A stretch of 64,000 nucleotides of DNA from AC-32 sp963766375 (GTDB lineage Bacteria > Actinomycetota > Thermoleophilia > Gaiellales > Gaiellaceae). The notes beneath the pieces were generated by a model that worked only from the letters and a program-made list of their open reading frames with translations, did not search any database and was not told where the DNA came from. Positions 8,140-16,095 of the stretch are shown here, in pieces (the first letter of the stretch is position 1; every line of letters starts with the position of its first letter). The stretch spans positions 124,001 through 188,000 of the forward strand of contig CAVXZG010000004.1 in the NCBI GenBank assembly GCA_963766375.1. The letters run 5' to 3'. The translations under genes were made by a program, and so were the position numbers.

Positions 8140-8998
8140 ATGGCATCTATTTCGGAGCGGGAGAGCAGGGAGATCGAGGCGGCAAACGCCTCCGGCACCA
8201 CTCCGGTCGTCTTCATCCACGGGCTCTGGCTGCTGCCGAGCAGCTGGGCCAACTGGGCGGACTTCTTCAAGCAGGCCGGTTACGCGCCGCTGACGCCGGA
8301 CTGGCCGGACGATCCGGAAACGGTCGAAGAGGCGCGGGCGAATCCGGATGTCCTCGCCAAGAAGACGCTGAAGCAGGTTGCCGACCACACGGCCGACGTG
8401 ATCGGCCAGCTCGAGAAGAAGCCCGCCGTGATGGGGCACTCGACCGGGGGACTGGTCGCCCAGATGCTCGCCGGCCGTGGGCTCTCGGCAGCCACGGTCG
8501 CCATCGACCCGGGCGTGTTTCGCGGCGTCCTGCCGCTGCCCCTCTCCGTGCTCAAGGTGGTTGGGCCCTCTCCTGGTGAACCCCCGGAACCGGGGCCGCG
8601 CCATCACGCTCACCTTCGACCAGTTCAAGTACGGCTGGGCGAACGCCCTCGACGAGGACGAGTCGAAGCGCCTCTACGACACTTACCACGTGGCCGGGCC
8701 GGGGATCGCCCTGGCCCAGATGGCCAACGCCAACCTCAATCCCCGGACCGAGTCCAAGGTCGACACGAAGAACCCCGATCGGGGCCCGCTGCTGATCCTC
8801 GACGGGGAGAAGGACCACACGGTTCCCTGGGCGATCGCCAACGCCTCCTACAAACGGCAGAAGCGCAACCCGAGCATCACCGAGATCAAGAAGATGCCCA
8901 ACCGTGGCCACTCGCTGACCATCGACCACGGCTGGCAGGAGGTCGCCCAGACCGCGCTCGACTTCGTCAAGCGGTTCGTCCCGGCCAAGCCGAGCTAA
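8140..8998 (+). CDS. Alpha/beta hydrolase, one frame break
   Basis: About 285 residues when read across a single-base shift near 8566. Before the break: VVFIHGLWLLPSSW (oxyanion region) and the nucleophile elbow GHSTGG. After the break, in the next frame: LTFDQFKYGWANA, acidic residue in LILDGEKDHTVP and the catalytic His in NRGHSLTIDHGW. All three catalytic parts are therefore present, pointing to a sequencing indel in GGTTGGGCCC rather than decay. A GAGAGGAGAT Shine-Dalgarno precedes ATG 8140. Cytoplasmic (no signal peptide). The substrate is unknown; the family includes esterases and haloperoxidase-like enzymes. Confidence 0.82.
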
Positions 8999-9009
8999 GC
9001 CGGCCGGCC

Positions 9010-10347
9010 TCAGAGGAGGGTTTCGAGCTTGTTCCAGAACCAGCCCTCGAAGCGCTCGTGCAAGCCCAAGGGCGGCTCGCCGGCATTGGAACGAGCGATG
9101 TCCGGCTCGAAGAGCCTCTCCTCGATGAGCGCGGCAGCCTCTGCGCTCCGCGCGATCATCATGATCTCCGAGTTGCGGTAGAGCGCCCAGGCGTCGAGGT
9201 TCACAGTGCCGAAACTGACGACGTCGTCGGCGACGATGACCTTCGCGTGCACGACCGTGTCCGGGAGCTCCCACACCTCGACGCCCGCGTCGAGCAGGTC
9301 CGCGTAGCGGTGCTTCAGCGCGGCCGTCGCCTGCGCGTTGTTGGATGTCTTCGAGACGACAACCCTCACCTGTACGCCACGCCGCGCGGCGGCAATGATC
9401 CGGTCGATCATGCCCCGGTCGGTGAGATAGGGGTTCATCACGTCGAGGCGCTCCCGAGCGGCGTCGATCTGTTCCCGGATCGCCTGCGAGGCGGCCACGT
9501 GCCCGCCGGGGATCACCTGCGCGAGCGCGATGGGCGTCGAGCCGGGGTCGGCCGGCTCCGGGAAGAACGACGATAATTGGGACGGAAGCGGTGCGCCGTG
9601 CCCGTAGAAGCTCGTCAGGAACGCCGCCTGCGCCTGCCGGACGACATCGCCGGTAACTCTGACCATCACGTCATGGAAGCCGCCGTTCTCGAAATGGTCC
9701 TCGATACCCGCGCCACCCGTCCACGCGACCGTGCCGTCGATCACATAGAGCTTCCGGTGATCTGCCCGGCCGATCTCGTCCTGCCGCCAATCGACCCGCT
9801 GTCTGTCGGGGTAGAGGCCGTCGCGGTCGAGCGGGAAGACGTCGTTGACAACGATTTGCGCTCCTGCGGCAGCGAGACTCGTGAACATCTCCCGCGCCTG
9901 CGTATACGGCCTGGAGCCAAACCCGTCCACGATCACCCTGACCTCAACGCCCTCCGCCAGCTTCCGCTTCAGGAGTGCTGCCATCCTCATCCCGATCTCG
10001 CCTTCGCGCCAACCGAACATCAGGATGTGCACCGTCGACCGCGCGGCCTCGACATCGGCGAAGATCTTCGGGAAGAAGTTCACGCCCTCCGCCCACGGCT
10101 CGATCGTCGCCGCGGTAGACCAGGCGAACGGAAGCGCTGCATCGTGCGGGCGCGCCGCGCCTCGTGCCACGAACATCTCCGTCGCAGCCTGAGCATCCGC
10201 CGACGTGACCGCGTCGAAGGGTGGCGGCCAGCTCGGCCGCTTTGTGACCGAGAACACCCGCCGGTATGCCAGGACGACGAGCATGGCGAACGCGCTCACC
10301 GCGAATGGCACCACGCTGTGCCTGCGCCGTGCTCGTCGCGTGCGCAT
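9010..10347 (-). CDS. Phospholipase D-like protein, cardiolipin synthase type
   Basis: 445 residues. One N-terminal membrane segment (about 12-28) is followed by two PLD domains with intact HKD motifs: HRKLYVIDG at His197 and HAKVIVADD at His367, each with the downstream GG/GT turn. The layout is that of bacterial cardiolipin synthases (ClsA-type) with a single rather than double N-terminal helix; a membrane-bound phosphodiesterase or transphosphatidylase is expected. ATG 10347 starts just before the basic MRTRRARRR leader of the transmembrane helix. Longer in-frame extensions would overlap the divergent gene at 10393. Confidence 0.85.
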   Translation of the reverse strand: MRTRRARRRHSVVPFAVSAFAMLVVLAYRRVFSVTKRPSWPPPFDAVTSADAQAATEMFVARGAARPHDAALPFAWSTAATIEPWAEGVNFFPKIFADVEAARSTVHILMFGWREGEIGMRMAALLKRKLAEGVEVRVIVDGFGSRPYTQAREMFTSLAAAGAQIVVNDVFPLDRDGLYPDRQRVDWRQDEIGRADHRKLYVIDGTVAWTGGAGIEDHFENGGFHDVMVRVTGDVVRQAQAAFLTSFYGHGAPLPSQLSSFFPEPADPGSTPIALAQVIPGGHVAASQAIREQIDAARERLDVMNPYLTDRGMIDRIIAAARRGVQVRVVVSKTSNNAQATAALKHRYADLLDAGVEVWELPDTVVHAKVIVADDVVSFGTVNLDAWALYRNSEIMMIARSAEAAALIEERLFEPDIARSNAGEPPLGLHERFEGWFWNKLETLL

Positions 10348-10392
10348 CAACCGGGAGTGTCTCACGCGCTCGCGTGAGGCTAAGCTCAGAGC

Positions 10393-11131
10393 GTGTTTGC
10401 TCATCTTCGCCGCTCGTTGAGCGACCGCCGGCTGGCCGTGATCGCCTCGCTGGCAGTTCTCTCGCTGTTCGCCGTCGCGATGATCGCGTTTCGGATCCCG
10501 TACACCGGTTCCACGGAGCACAGCGGGATCGCGTGGAACCTGGTTCTCGCCTGGATCCCGTTCGCGCTAGCGCTCATCGTCTACGAGCGGACGAGGTCCG
10601 GCCCCTTCACCCCGGCGTGGGGCGGCGTCGGGACTGCTCTGGCTGTTGTTCCTTCCGAACGCTCCGTACCTCGTCACCGACCTGAAGTACGTCGGCCACG
10701 GCGACGGCCTCCCGGTTTTCTACGACCTCGTGCTCCTGACCGCCGCCGCGTGGGCAGGACTCCTGTTGGGCCTCACTTCGCTGTTCCTGATGCATGCCGT
10801 GGCGCGGCGGGTGGTCGGAGCCGTGAACGCATGGGCCCTCGTGGTCGGGGCACTCGCGTTGAGCTCGTTCGGCATCTATCTCGGCCGCGTCCTCCGCTGG
10901 AACTCGTGGGACGTCTTCGTGCGGCCGGGGCCCCTCTTGAGCAGGATCGCCAATGGCGCGCTTGATCCGCTCAGCCATCCGCGGCCCGTGGCGCTGACCA
11001 TCCTGTTCACGTCGTTCCTGCTGGTCAGTTACCTGGTCTTCTACTCGCTGGCGCGTATGGGCTCGTTCGTGAGGGAAGGCAGGGCTACGAGCCCAAGAAC
11101 GCGAAGCTACGGCCGTGCCTCGACGCGTTAG
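10393..11131 (+). CDS. DUF1361 membrane protein, copy A, one frame break
   Basis: About 245 residues across one break near 10636. The first part has two helices (IASLAVLSLFAVAMIAF, IAWNLVLAWIPFALALIVYE). After the break the family signature LWLLFLPNAPYLVTDLKY appears, then several more helices (LTAAAWAGLLLGLTSLFLMH, LVVGALALSSFGIYLGR, ILFTSFLLVSYLVFYSLA). This is the complete DUF1361 fold of about seven helices; function unknown in the family. The signature frame starts cleanly one base over, so a sequencing indel is likely. It starts with GTG 10393, divergent from the PLD gene. A diverged second copy follows 400 bp downstream. Confidence 0.8.
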
Positions 11132-11530
11132 TCACCTTCCGATGTATCGTCGAGTGGACCGTCTCGGCCGAGAGTTCTCGACGCTTCGCTCGCCGAACGA
11201 AGAATCCGCCAGTGCTTCGAAGTGCAGGTGCTTCTCGGACCGCCGAGGCTGAGCTCGGTAGCACGTTGCCCGATGTTCCACAGCTCGTTCGAGCGACTCG
11301 CCGACTGCGCATGATCGCCTCGGCTGGCGAACTTAGCTAGCCGTTCAGTCGTCGCGATGCTGATGGACTGGGGCGATCTTCGTACGCGGTTGAGCTGGAG
11401 CGCCAGTGGATCGGCCTGAGTATCGTTCTCGCCTCGGAGCGCCGTCGCTCGGCGCCTGCCGTCTACGACGGTACGATGCAGCCCCCTCACCCCGGCGTTC
11501 GGAGCAATGGCACTGTTCGCTGCTGTGTAG
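11132..11530. other. Gene-free stretch between DUF1361 copies
   Basis: About 400 bp with no convincing coding frame on either strand. The codon pattern lacks the strong third-position GC bias of neighbours. Near 11485-11500 a short segment (CTCACCCCGGCGTTCGGAG) resembles the DNA around 10605-10620 in copy A, so part of this stretch may be the decayed 5' end of copy B. Confidence 0.5.
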
Positions 11531-11959
11531 CTCGAATCGCTGATCCTGGTCACCGTTCTGCTCAAGTACGTCGGACACGGCGACGGGCTCCCGGTTCTCT
11601 ACGACCTCGTGCTCTTTACCGCCGCCGCGTGGGCAGGACTCCTGCTGGGGCTGACTTCGCTGTTCCTGATGCACGCCGTCGCGAGGCGGGTGGTCGGCGC
11701 CGTGAACGCGTGGGCGCTCGTGGTTGCGGCACTCGCGTTGAGCTCTTTCGGGGTCTATCTCGGCCGCGTCCTTCGCTGGAACTCGTGGGACGTCTTCGTC
11801 CGGCCGGGATCCCTCCTGGGCGCTATGTCGAATGGCGCTCTCCATCCGCTCAGCCATCCGCAGCCTGTGGCGATCACGATCCTGTTCACGTCGTTTCTGT
11901 TGGCGAGCTACCTGGTCTTCTACTCACTCGCGCGCGTGGGTTCCTTCATAAGCGAGTAG
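11531..11959 (+). pseudogene. DUF1361 membrane protein, copy B, 5'-truncated
   Basis: From about 11545 this DNA repeats 10661-11070 of copy A with roughly 90% identity by eye. The protein reads LKYVGHGDGLPVLYDLVLFTAAAWAGLLL through to YSLARVGSF. The N-terminal two helices and the LPNAPYLVTD signature are missing, and a stop codon lies at 11528-11530. The first in-frame accepted start is GTG 11609, which would leave a 116-residue fragment. A tandem duplication with loss of the 5' end is the simplest reading; an assembly artefact is less likely because the copies differ at many third positions. Confidence 0.7.
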
Positions 11960-12259
11960 TTGGCCGGGGCAGAGGTCGTTCACGTGCCGGAAGCGAGCCG
12001 CTTCGAGCTCCGGCTCGGGGAGCGGTTGATCGGCCACGCCGACTACCACCGCCGGAACAACCGAATCGCTTTCACGCATACGGAAGTGGACGAGCCCTAC
12101 GAAGGCCGCGGCTTCGGCGGCCTCCTTGCCGAGGCTGCGTTGAACATGGCGGAGGAGGAAGGCCTCGAGGTCGTTCCGCTCTGCCCGTTCATCGCGCACT
12201 ACATCGAGGAAAACCCCGGCTACGCGCGGCTCGTGGCCGCCGATCACCGCGACCGCTGA
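11960..12259 (+). CDS. Small GNAT-like acetyltransferase (YjdJ-type)
   Basis: 99 residues, the length of the minimal Gcn5-related family (COG2388). The acetyl-CoA-binding loop is seen in VDEPYEGRGFGGLLAEAALNMA, and the family C-terminus in VVPLCPFIAHYIEENPGYARLV. TTG 11960 follows the stop of the DUF1361 fragment without a gap; GTG 11984 is an alternative start. Substrate unknown. Convergent with DUF1206. Confidence 0.82.
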   Translation: MAGAEVVHVPEASRFELRLGERLIGHADYHRRNNRIAFTHTEVDEPYEGRGFGGLLAEAALNMAEEEGLEVVPLCPFIAHYIEENPGYARLVAADHRDR

Positions 12260-12260
12260 C

Positions 12261-13089
12261 TCAGACCTCTCGGTAGCGCGCCTCGAAGAAGCAGAAGACG
12301 GCGTAGGCGAGCAGCCCCGCCGCGACGATTCCGAGCAGCCACGAGCCGTAGCTCTGGCTCGCGAGCTTCTGCAGCGCGCCGTCGAGACCGATCGCCTCCC
12401 GTGGGTTGTAGTCGTAGGCGGCCTTGACGACGAAGCATCCCGATCAGGGCGAACACCACCATCCGCGCGGAGAGCCCGACCATCCCCGAGCGCGTCCCCC
12501 AGCGTTGCGCCGTGGGGCCCATCTTTTCGGTCTTCCAGTTCTTCAGGAACTTCTTCTCGAGCGCGCGGTAACCGTTCCAGAGGCCGACGCCGATCAGCAC
12601 GAGCCCGGCGGCGCCGACGATCCACTTGCCGGCCGGCCAGGAGAGAACGGTCGCCGCCGTCTTGTGCGCCTTTTGATTCTGTGACTGTTCCGCCGAACCG
12701 GAGAGGATCTTGATCGTCGAGTAGGTGAGGCCTGCGTAGATTGCCCCACGGCCGAAGTAGCCCGCGCGCTTGGCCAGGCCCTTCGCCCCGTCGCCGTCGT
12801 TGTTCTTGTCGAAGAAGGCCTGGGCGAAGCGCCAGACGGCATAGGCCGCGAAGCCGAACGCCAGCACGACGAGCACGAACTTCCCGAAAGAATGCTGCGC
12901 GAGCGTGTGCAGGGCGCCCTGGCGGCTCGTCGCCTTACCGCCGCTGTCTGCGGCGAGCTTGATCGCGAGGACTCCAACCAGGGCGTACGAGACGCCTTTC
13001 GCGACCAGGCCGACCCGCGCGAGCGCGTTCAGCCAGGCGGCGTTCTCGACCTGGTCGCGCGCCTGGGCGATTTCCGTCGCGGCGGTCAC
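12261..13089 (-). CDS. DUF1206 six-helix membrane protein, one frame break
   Basis: About 275 residues. Three repeated helix pairs characterise DUF1206: VAKGVSYALVGVLAIKLA / VLAFGFAAYAVWRFAQAF, then GRGAIYAGLTYSTIKIL / IVGAAGLVLIGVGLWNGY, then ARMVVFALIGMF / SWLLGIVAAGLLAYAVFCFFE. The last pair is in another frame: a one-base insertion near 12435 breaks the reading after ALIGM. The corrected protein ends at TGA 12261-12263. Function of the family is unknown. Its start codon overlaps the stop of the upstream coiled-coil gene (ATGA), so the two are co-translated. Confidence 0.83.
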
Positions 13090-13370
13090 TCGGCCGATCG
13101 CTCCTCCACGTCCGGGTCGATCTCCTGTGCCTGCTGGCGGTGCTCCTCGGCGGCGGCCTGTTCCTTCCGTGCGCGTTCCGCCTGCTCCTCGGCTGCAAGC
13201 CGCGCCTGCTCCGCCTTCCGGGTTCTCGTGTCCGCCTCCTCACGGTGCTCGCGGGCCTCGACTCGCTTCTCGTCGAGCTGCCGGGCACGCTGGCGCGACA
13301 CGGCGAACGCCGCAATCGCCAGGACGACGATCACCGCGATGACGATCAGGATGATTACGGTCGTGCTCAT
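13086..13370 (-). CDS. Single-helix membrane protein with coiled coil
   Basis: 94 residues. Residues 4-24 form one transmembrane helix (TVIILIVIAVIVVLAIAAF). They are followed by a long charged coiled coil rich in Arg, Glu and Ala (about 28-85) and an acidic tail (DPDVEERSAE). No cysteines or known domain. It is upstream of and overlaps DUF1206, which suggests the two membrane proteins act together; function not recognised. Confidence 0.75.
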   Translation of the reverse strand: MSTTVIILIVIAVIVVLAIAAFAVSRQRARQLDEKRVEAREHREEADTRTRKAEQARLAAEEQAERARKEQAAAEEHRQQAQEIDPDVEERSAE

Positions 13371-13378
13371 AGCTAGCT

Positions 13379-13446
13379 GCCTCCCGGATTGCTGGCCAGG
13401 TGCCCTTATAACCAGGAGGCGGCAGGTTCAAATCCTGCCGAGGCTG
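13379..13446 (+). other. tRNA-like relic (3' half of a tRNA)
   Basis: GCAGGTTCAAATCCTGCC (13422-13439) is a perfect T-arm, identical over 18 bp to the T-arm of tRNA-fMet (3110-3127). GCCTC (13379-13383) can pair with GAGGC (13440-13444) as a partial acceptor stem. ATAACC-GGAGG before the T-arm also matches tRNA-fMet. The element is about 8 nt too short, the D-arm is absent and the anticodon stem does not pair, so I do not call a functional tRNA. It could be an attachment-site footprint or a decayed gene. It ends directly at the queF stop. Confidence 0.5.
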
Positions 13447-13830
13447 CTACGTCATGGCTGTGATGGTGATCCCGCCGCGCGCCTTTTGCTCGAGGCTCAC
13501 CCGCACCCTGTCTCCTGAGAGCTCGAGAACGTGAGCAACGTCATCCCGGATCTTGACCGCAAGCGCCTCGCAAAAGTGGCCCTCGTCTCGGTAGCCATTC
13601 AGGTACAGCTTCAGGGACTTCGACTCCAGGCAGAGCGCGTCGGGGGAGTACTCGATGACGGCGACGTAGAGGTCGGGCTGGCCGGTGATCGGACAGACGG
13701 CCACGAGCTCGTCGCTCGTCAGCTCGACTTGTGAGACACCCGGATTGGGGAATGTCTCGAGCCCCGCGTAATGATCCGAGCCCGCATGGCCGAGCGCGAC
13801 GAACTCGTTGGACGTGGAAGCATCGCTCAC
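13447..13830 (-). CDS. queF: NADPH-dependent 7-cyano-7-deazaguanine reductase QueF
   Basis: Reduces preQ0 to preQ1 in queuosine biosynthesis, a four-electron nitrile reduction in the cytoplasm. 127 residues, the short unimodular type. The active-site Cys46 and Asp53 lie in VCPITGQPD, and the QueF signature ESKSLKLYLNGYRDEGHFCE is complete. GTG 13830 is the start compatible with the divergent gene beginning at 13849. No other queuosine genes are in the window, so preQ0 must come from elsewhere in the genome or from salvage. Confidence 0.93.
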   Translation of the reverse strand: MSDASTSNEFVALGHAGSDHYAGLETFPNPGVSQVELTSDELVAVCPITGQPDLYVAVIEYSPDALCLESKSLKLYLNGYRDEGHFCEALAVKIRDDVAHVLELSGDRVRVSLEQKARGGITITAMT

Positions 13831-13848
13831 GGGTCGTACTCTAGGCGC

Positions 13849-14214
13849 ATGAAGGTCTACCTCGCCGGCCCGCCCTATGCCGAGGAATACCGCCGGCGTG
13901 CAGGTGCTCTGGTCGACCAGATCGGATGGGAAGCGGTCGATCCGATGCGGCGCGACTACAGGGGTCGCACCGAGGGCAACGAGGCCGAGATCGTAGAAGG
14001 CGACTTGGCGGAGATCGAATCCTGCGACGCCGTGCTCGCCGCGTTCACGTCGCCGGACGAGGGGACGGCGATGGAGGCCTGGTATGCGCACACCATCGGG
14101 AAACCGGTCATCGCCTACACCGCTGGAACGCCGCCGCATCCCTGGACCGTCTACGTGGCGGATGCCGTCTGCGATCAACTCGAGGACGCCGTTCACGCGC
14201 TTGCAGCGCGGTAA
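13849..14214 (+). CDS. Nucleoside 2-deoxyribosyltransferase-like protein
   Basis: 121 residues. The start KVYLAGPPYAEEYRRR and the central SPDEGTAMEAWYAHTIGKPVIAY match the nucleoside 2-deoxyribosyltransferase family, in which the Glu of the GTAxEAxYA segment is the nucleophile. Homologues exchange or hydrolyse bases on 2'-deoxynucleosides or deoxynucleotides. It is divergent from queF with 18 nt between starts, so the two share a promoter region; a salvage role involving modified purines is conceivable but inferred only from position. Confidence 0.83.
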   Translation: MKVYLAGPPYAEEYRRRAGALVDQIGWEAVDPMRRDYRGRTEGNEAEIVEGDLAEIESCDAVLAAFTSPDEGTAMEAWYAHTIGKPVIAYTAGTPPHPWTVYVADAVCDQLEDAVHALAAR

Positions 14215-14417
14215 TCCCCGCTCGGAGCGGGAAATCCGCGCCGTTATCGCGAGAATCCCGCACTGGCGACCGATCGCGTGTACGTTGGTCTCAGCAGCGA
14301 AAACGGTTTTCCATGTGCGCAGCCTCATCTGAAGTGCCGCGCCCCTTTCTTTCCTTGTTGCGACCAGCCTCTTCGAGGCCGTTCGCGCCCTAGCACTCCC
14401 AAACGAAGGAGCATCAC

Positions 14418-14732
14418 ATGCATGCCATTGTCCGCCGTTACGAAGGTGTCGACATGAATCGCACCGACGAGATCACGAAGAAGGTCGGCGAGACCCTGCT
14501 TCCGAGCCTCAGCAAGCTGCCCGGTTTCAGCGGCTACTACCTCATCAAGCCCGAGAACGGCGTCATGACGTCGATCGGCCTCTTCGACAACTCGAGCCAG
14601 GGTGTCGACTCGACGCGCATCCTGTCCGAGTGGGTCCGTGACGAGAACCTCGAGAGCATCCTTCCGAACGCACCGAAGGTCACCGACGGCGAGGTCATCG
14701 CGCACAAGACGAGCAACGGCTTCAGCGCGTAA
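14418..14732 (+). CDS. ABM-like (antibiotic biosynthesis monooxygenase fold) protein
   Basis: 104 residues. The start HAIVRRYEGVDMNRTDEITKK and the central LPGFSGYYLIKPENGVMTSI fit the ferredoxin-like ABM/EthD superfamily, which includes small heme-degrading and quinone-forming oxygenases as well as many proteins of unknown role. GAAGGAG lies 8 nt before ATG 14418. It is a single-gene unit closed by a strong terminator. It lies just upstream of a sigma factor gene but is not co-transcribed with it. Confidence 0.75.
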   Translation: MHAIVRRYEGVDMNRTDEITKKVGETLLPSLSKLPGFSGYYLIKPENGVMTSIGLFDNSSQGVDSTRILSEWVRDENLESILPNAPKVTDGEVIAHKTSNGFSA

Positions 14733-14755
14733 GCAGCTCCACGCGCTTGCTTGAC

Positions 14756-14787
14756 GAGAGGGCCCGCATCGGCGGGCCCTCTCCTGT
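14756..14787 (+). terminator. Intrinsic terminator after ABM gene
   Basis: The stem GAGAGGGCCCGC (14756-14767) pairs with GCGGGCCCTCTC (14772-14783) across a 4-nt loop. It is followed by CTGTTT. Confidence 0.85.
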
Positions 14788-14833
14788 TTGGCGATGAGTT
14801 TCCCCCGCGGGCGCCGTCGTAGCTGTCACTAGG

Positions 14834-15799
14834 ATGGCCGTCGTGGAAGGATCACCGCTCACCGTCGCGCCGGCGTTCGGCGAGCTCGAGCAGCATCGCC
14901 GCGAGCTGACCGCGTACTGCTACCGAATGCTCGGCTCGCCCTTCGAGGCCGAGGATGCCGTCCAGGAAACGCTCCTGCGCGCGTGGAAGAGCATCGATCG
15001 CTTCGAAGGCCGCTCCGAGCTGCGCTCCTGGCTCTACCGCATCGCGACCAACGTCTGCCTCGACCTGCTGAACGGGCGGGAGCGCCGGGCTCGACCGATG
15101 GATCTCGGTCCCGCACAGGAGCCTGTCGCGGCCAACCTGAACACGCTGCCCGAGGTCACGTGGATCGAGCCGCTGCCGGACGACCCGGCGGACGTGGCCG
15201 AGTCGCGCGAGACGATCCGGCTCGCGTTCGTGGCCGCGCTGCAGCATCTTCCGCCCCGCCAGCGCGCGGTTCTGATCCTGTGCGAGGTGCTCCGCTGGAA
15301 GGCCGCCGAGGTCGCGGAGCTGCTCGAGACGAGCGTCGCCTCGGTGAACAGCGCGCTCCAGCGCGCCCGGGCCACCCTCGAGGCGAGCGAGATCGACCCT
15401 TCCGAGCCGGCGCTCGACGAGCCGGACCGCGAGCTCCTCGCCCGCTACGTCGAGGCATTCGAGCGCTACGACATGGAGGCGCTCACCTCGCTCATCCACG
15501 AGGACGCGACCCAGTCGATGCCACCGTTCGACCTTTGGCTGAGCGGCCGCGACGACATCTTCGCCTGGTGGGTCGGCCCGGGCGCCGGCTGTCGCGGCTC
15601 TCGCGTGATCCCGACGGTGGCGGCGAACGGCTCGCCCGCGTTCGGCCAGTACAAGCCGAGCGAGACCGGCGAGGGCTACGAGCCCTGGGCGCTGCAGGTG
15701 CTCGAGATCTCAGACGGCCGGATCGTCGAGCTCACGTTCTTCCTCGGCACCGAGACGATCTTCCCGCTCTTCGGCCTGCCCGCCCGCCTCGACTCGTAG
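14834..15799 (+). CDS. ECF sigma factor with C-terminal SnoaL-like domain (SigG/TIGR02960-like)
   Basis: 321 residues. Sigma region 2 spans about 20-90 (AYCYRMLGSPFEAEDAVQETLLRAW, SWLYRIATNVCLDLL), region 4 spans about 135-185 (LPPRQRAVLILCEVLRWKAAEVAELL, SVNSALQRARATLE), and an NTF2/SnoaL-like domain occupies about 200-315. This three-part layout is that of the actinobacterial SigG/SigJ group, where the C-terminal domain is thought to modulate activity in place of an anti-sigma factor. No anti-sigma gene is adjacent. Its targets cannot be read from the sequence. The 3' end overlaps a convergent STAS gene by 90 nt. Confidence 0.9.
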   Translation: MAVVEGSPLTVAPAFGELEQHRRELTAYCYRMLGSPFEAEDAVQETLLRAWKSIDRFEGRSELRSWLYRIATNVCLDLLNGRERRARPMDLGPAQEPVAANLNTLPEVTWIEPLPDDPADVAESRETIRLAFVAALQHLPPRQRAVLILCEVLRWKAAEVAELLETSVASVNSALQRARATLEASEIDPSEPALDEPDRELLARYVEAFERYDMEALTSLIHEDATQSMPPFDLWLSGRDDIFAWWVGPGAGCRGSRVIPTVAANGSPAFGQYKPSETGEGYEPWALQVLEISDGRIVELTFFLGTETIFPLFGLPARLDS

Positions 15800-16018
15800 C
15801 ACGTCGTCGAGCCCGCAGAAGACGAGCAGGTCACGCAGCTCGCTCGAGGCGCGGCACAACCGGATCTCCAGGCCGACTCGGCGCGCGGCGAGCTGAAGTC
15901 GCGCGAGCGCTTCGACGGCGGCCGCGTCGGGAGCGAGAGCACCAACGTCGCAGACGAGCGTGCTCGGGCGAGGCGCGGCCATGTACGAGAACAGACGGCT
16001 CGGCGCCGCGAAACTCAT
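15710..16018 (-). CDS. STAS domain protein
   Basis: 102 residues. The central part reads as a STAS domain: STLVCDVGALAPDAAAVEALARLQLAARRVG, then EIRLCRASSELRDLLVFCGLDDVLRVE. The family contains anti-sigma-factor antagonists and MlaB-like lipid transport subunits; the serine used by phosphorylated anti-antagonists is not obvious here. Met13 (15982) is an alternative start. The last 30 codons lie opposite the end of the sigma factor gene. That neighbourhood suggests a regulatory role, though the sigma factor type is not one usually controlled by STAS proteins. Confidence 0.68.
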   Translation of the reverse strand: MSFAAPSRLFSYMAAPRPSTLVCDVGALAPDAAAVEALARLQLAARRVGLEIRLCRASSELRDLLVFCGLDDVLRVEAGGQAEEREDRLGAEEERELDDPAV

Positions 16019-16095
16019 CGGGCGGCGACCGATGAGTTCCGCGAGGGAGGCCGGTCAAACGATTAACCTGACCGACTCGACCGGAGAGCTGACCC

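Noticed and set aside
11128..11565. 145-codon minus-strand frame between the DUF1361 copies
   Set aside because: Ser/Arg-rich composition without hydrophobic core or motif, no ribosome binding site, and no third-position GC pattern.
13379..13446. A functional tRNA-Ile (TAT) gene
   Set aside because: The anticodon stem does not pair, the D-arm is missing and the element is about 8 nt short; kept only as a tRNA-like relic.
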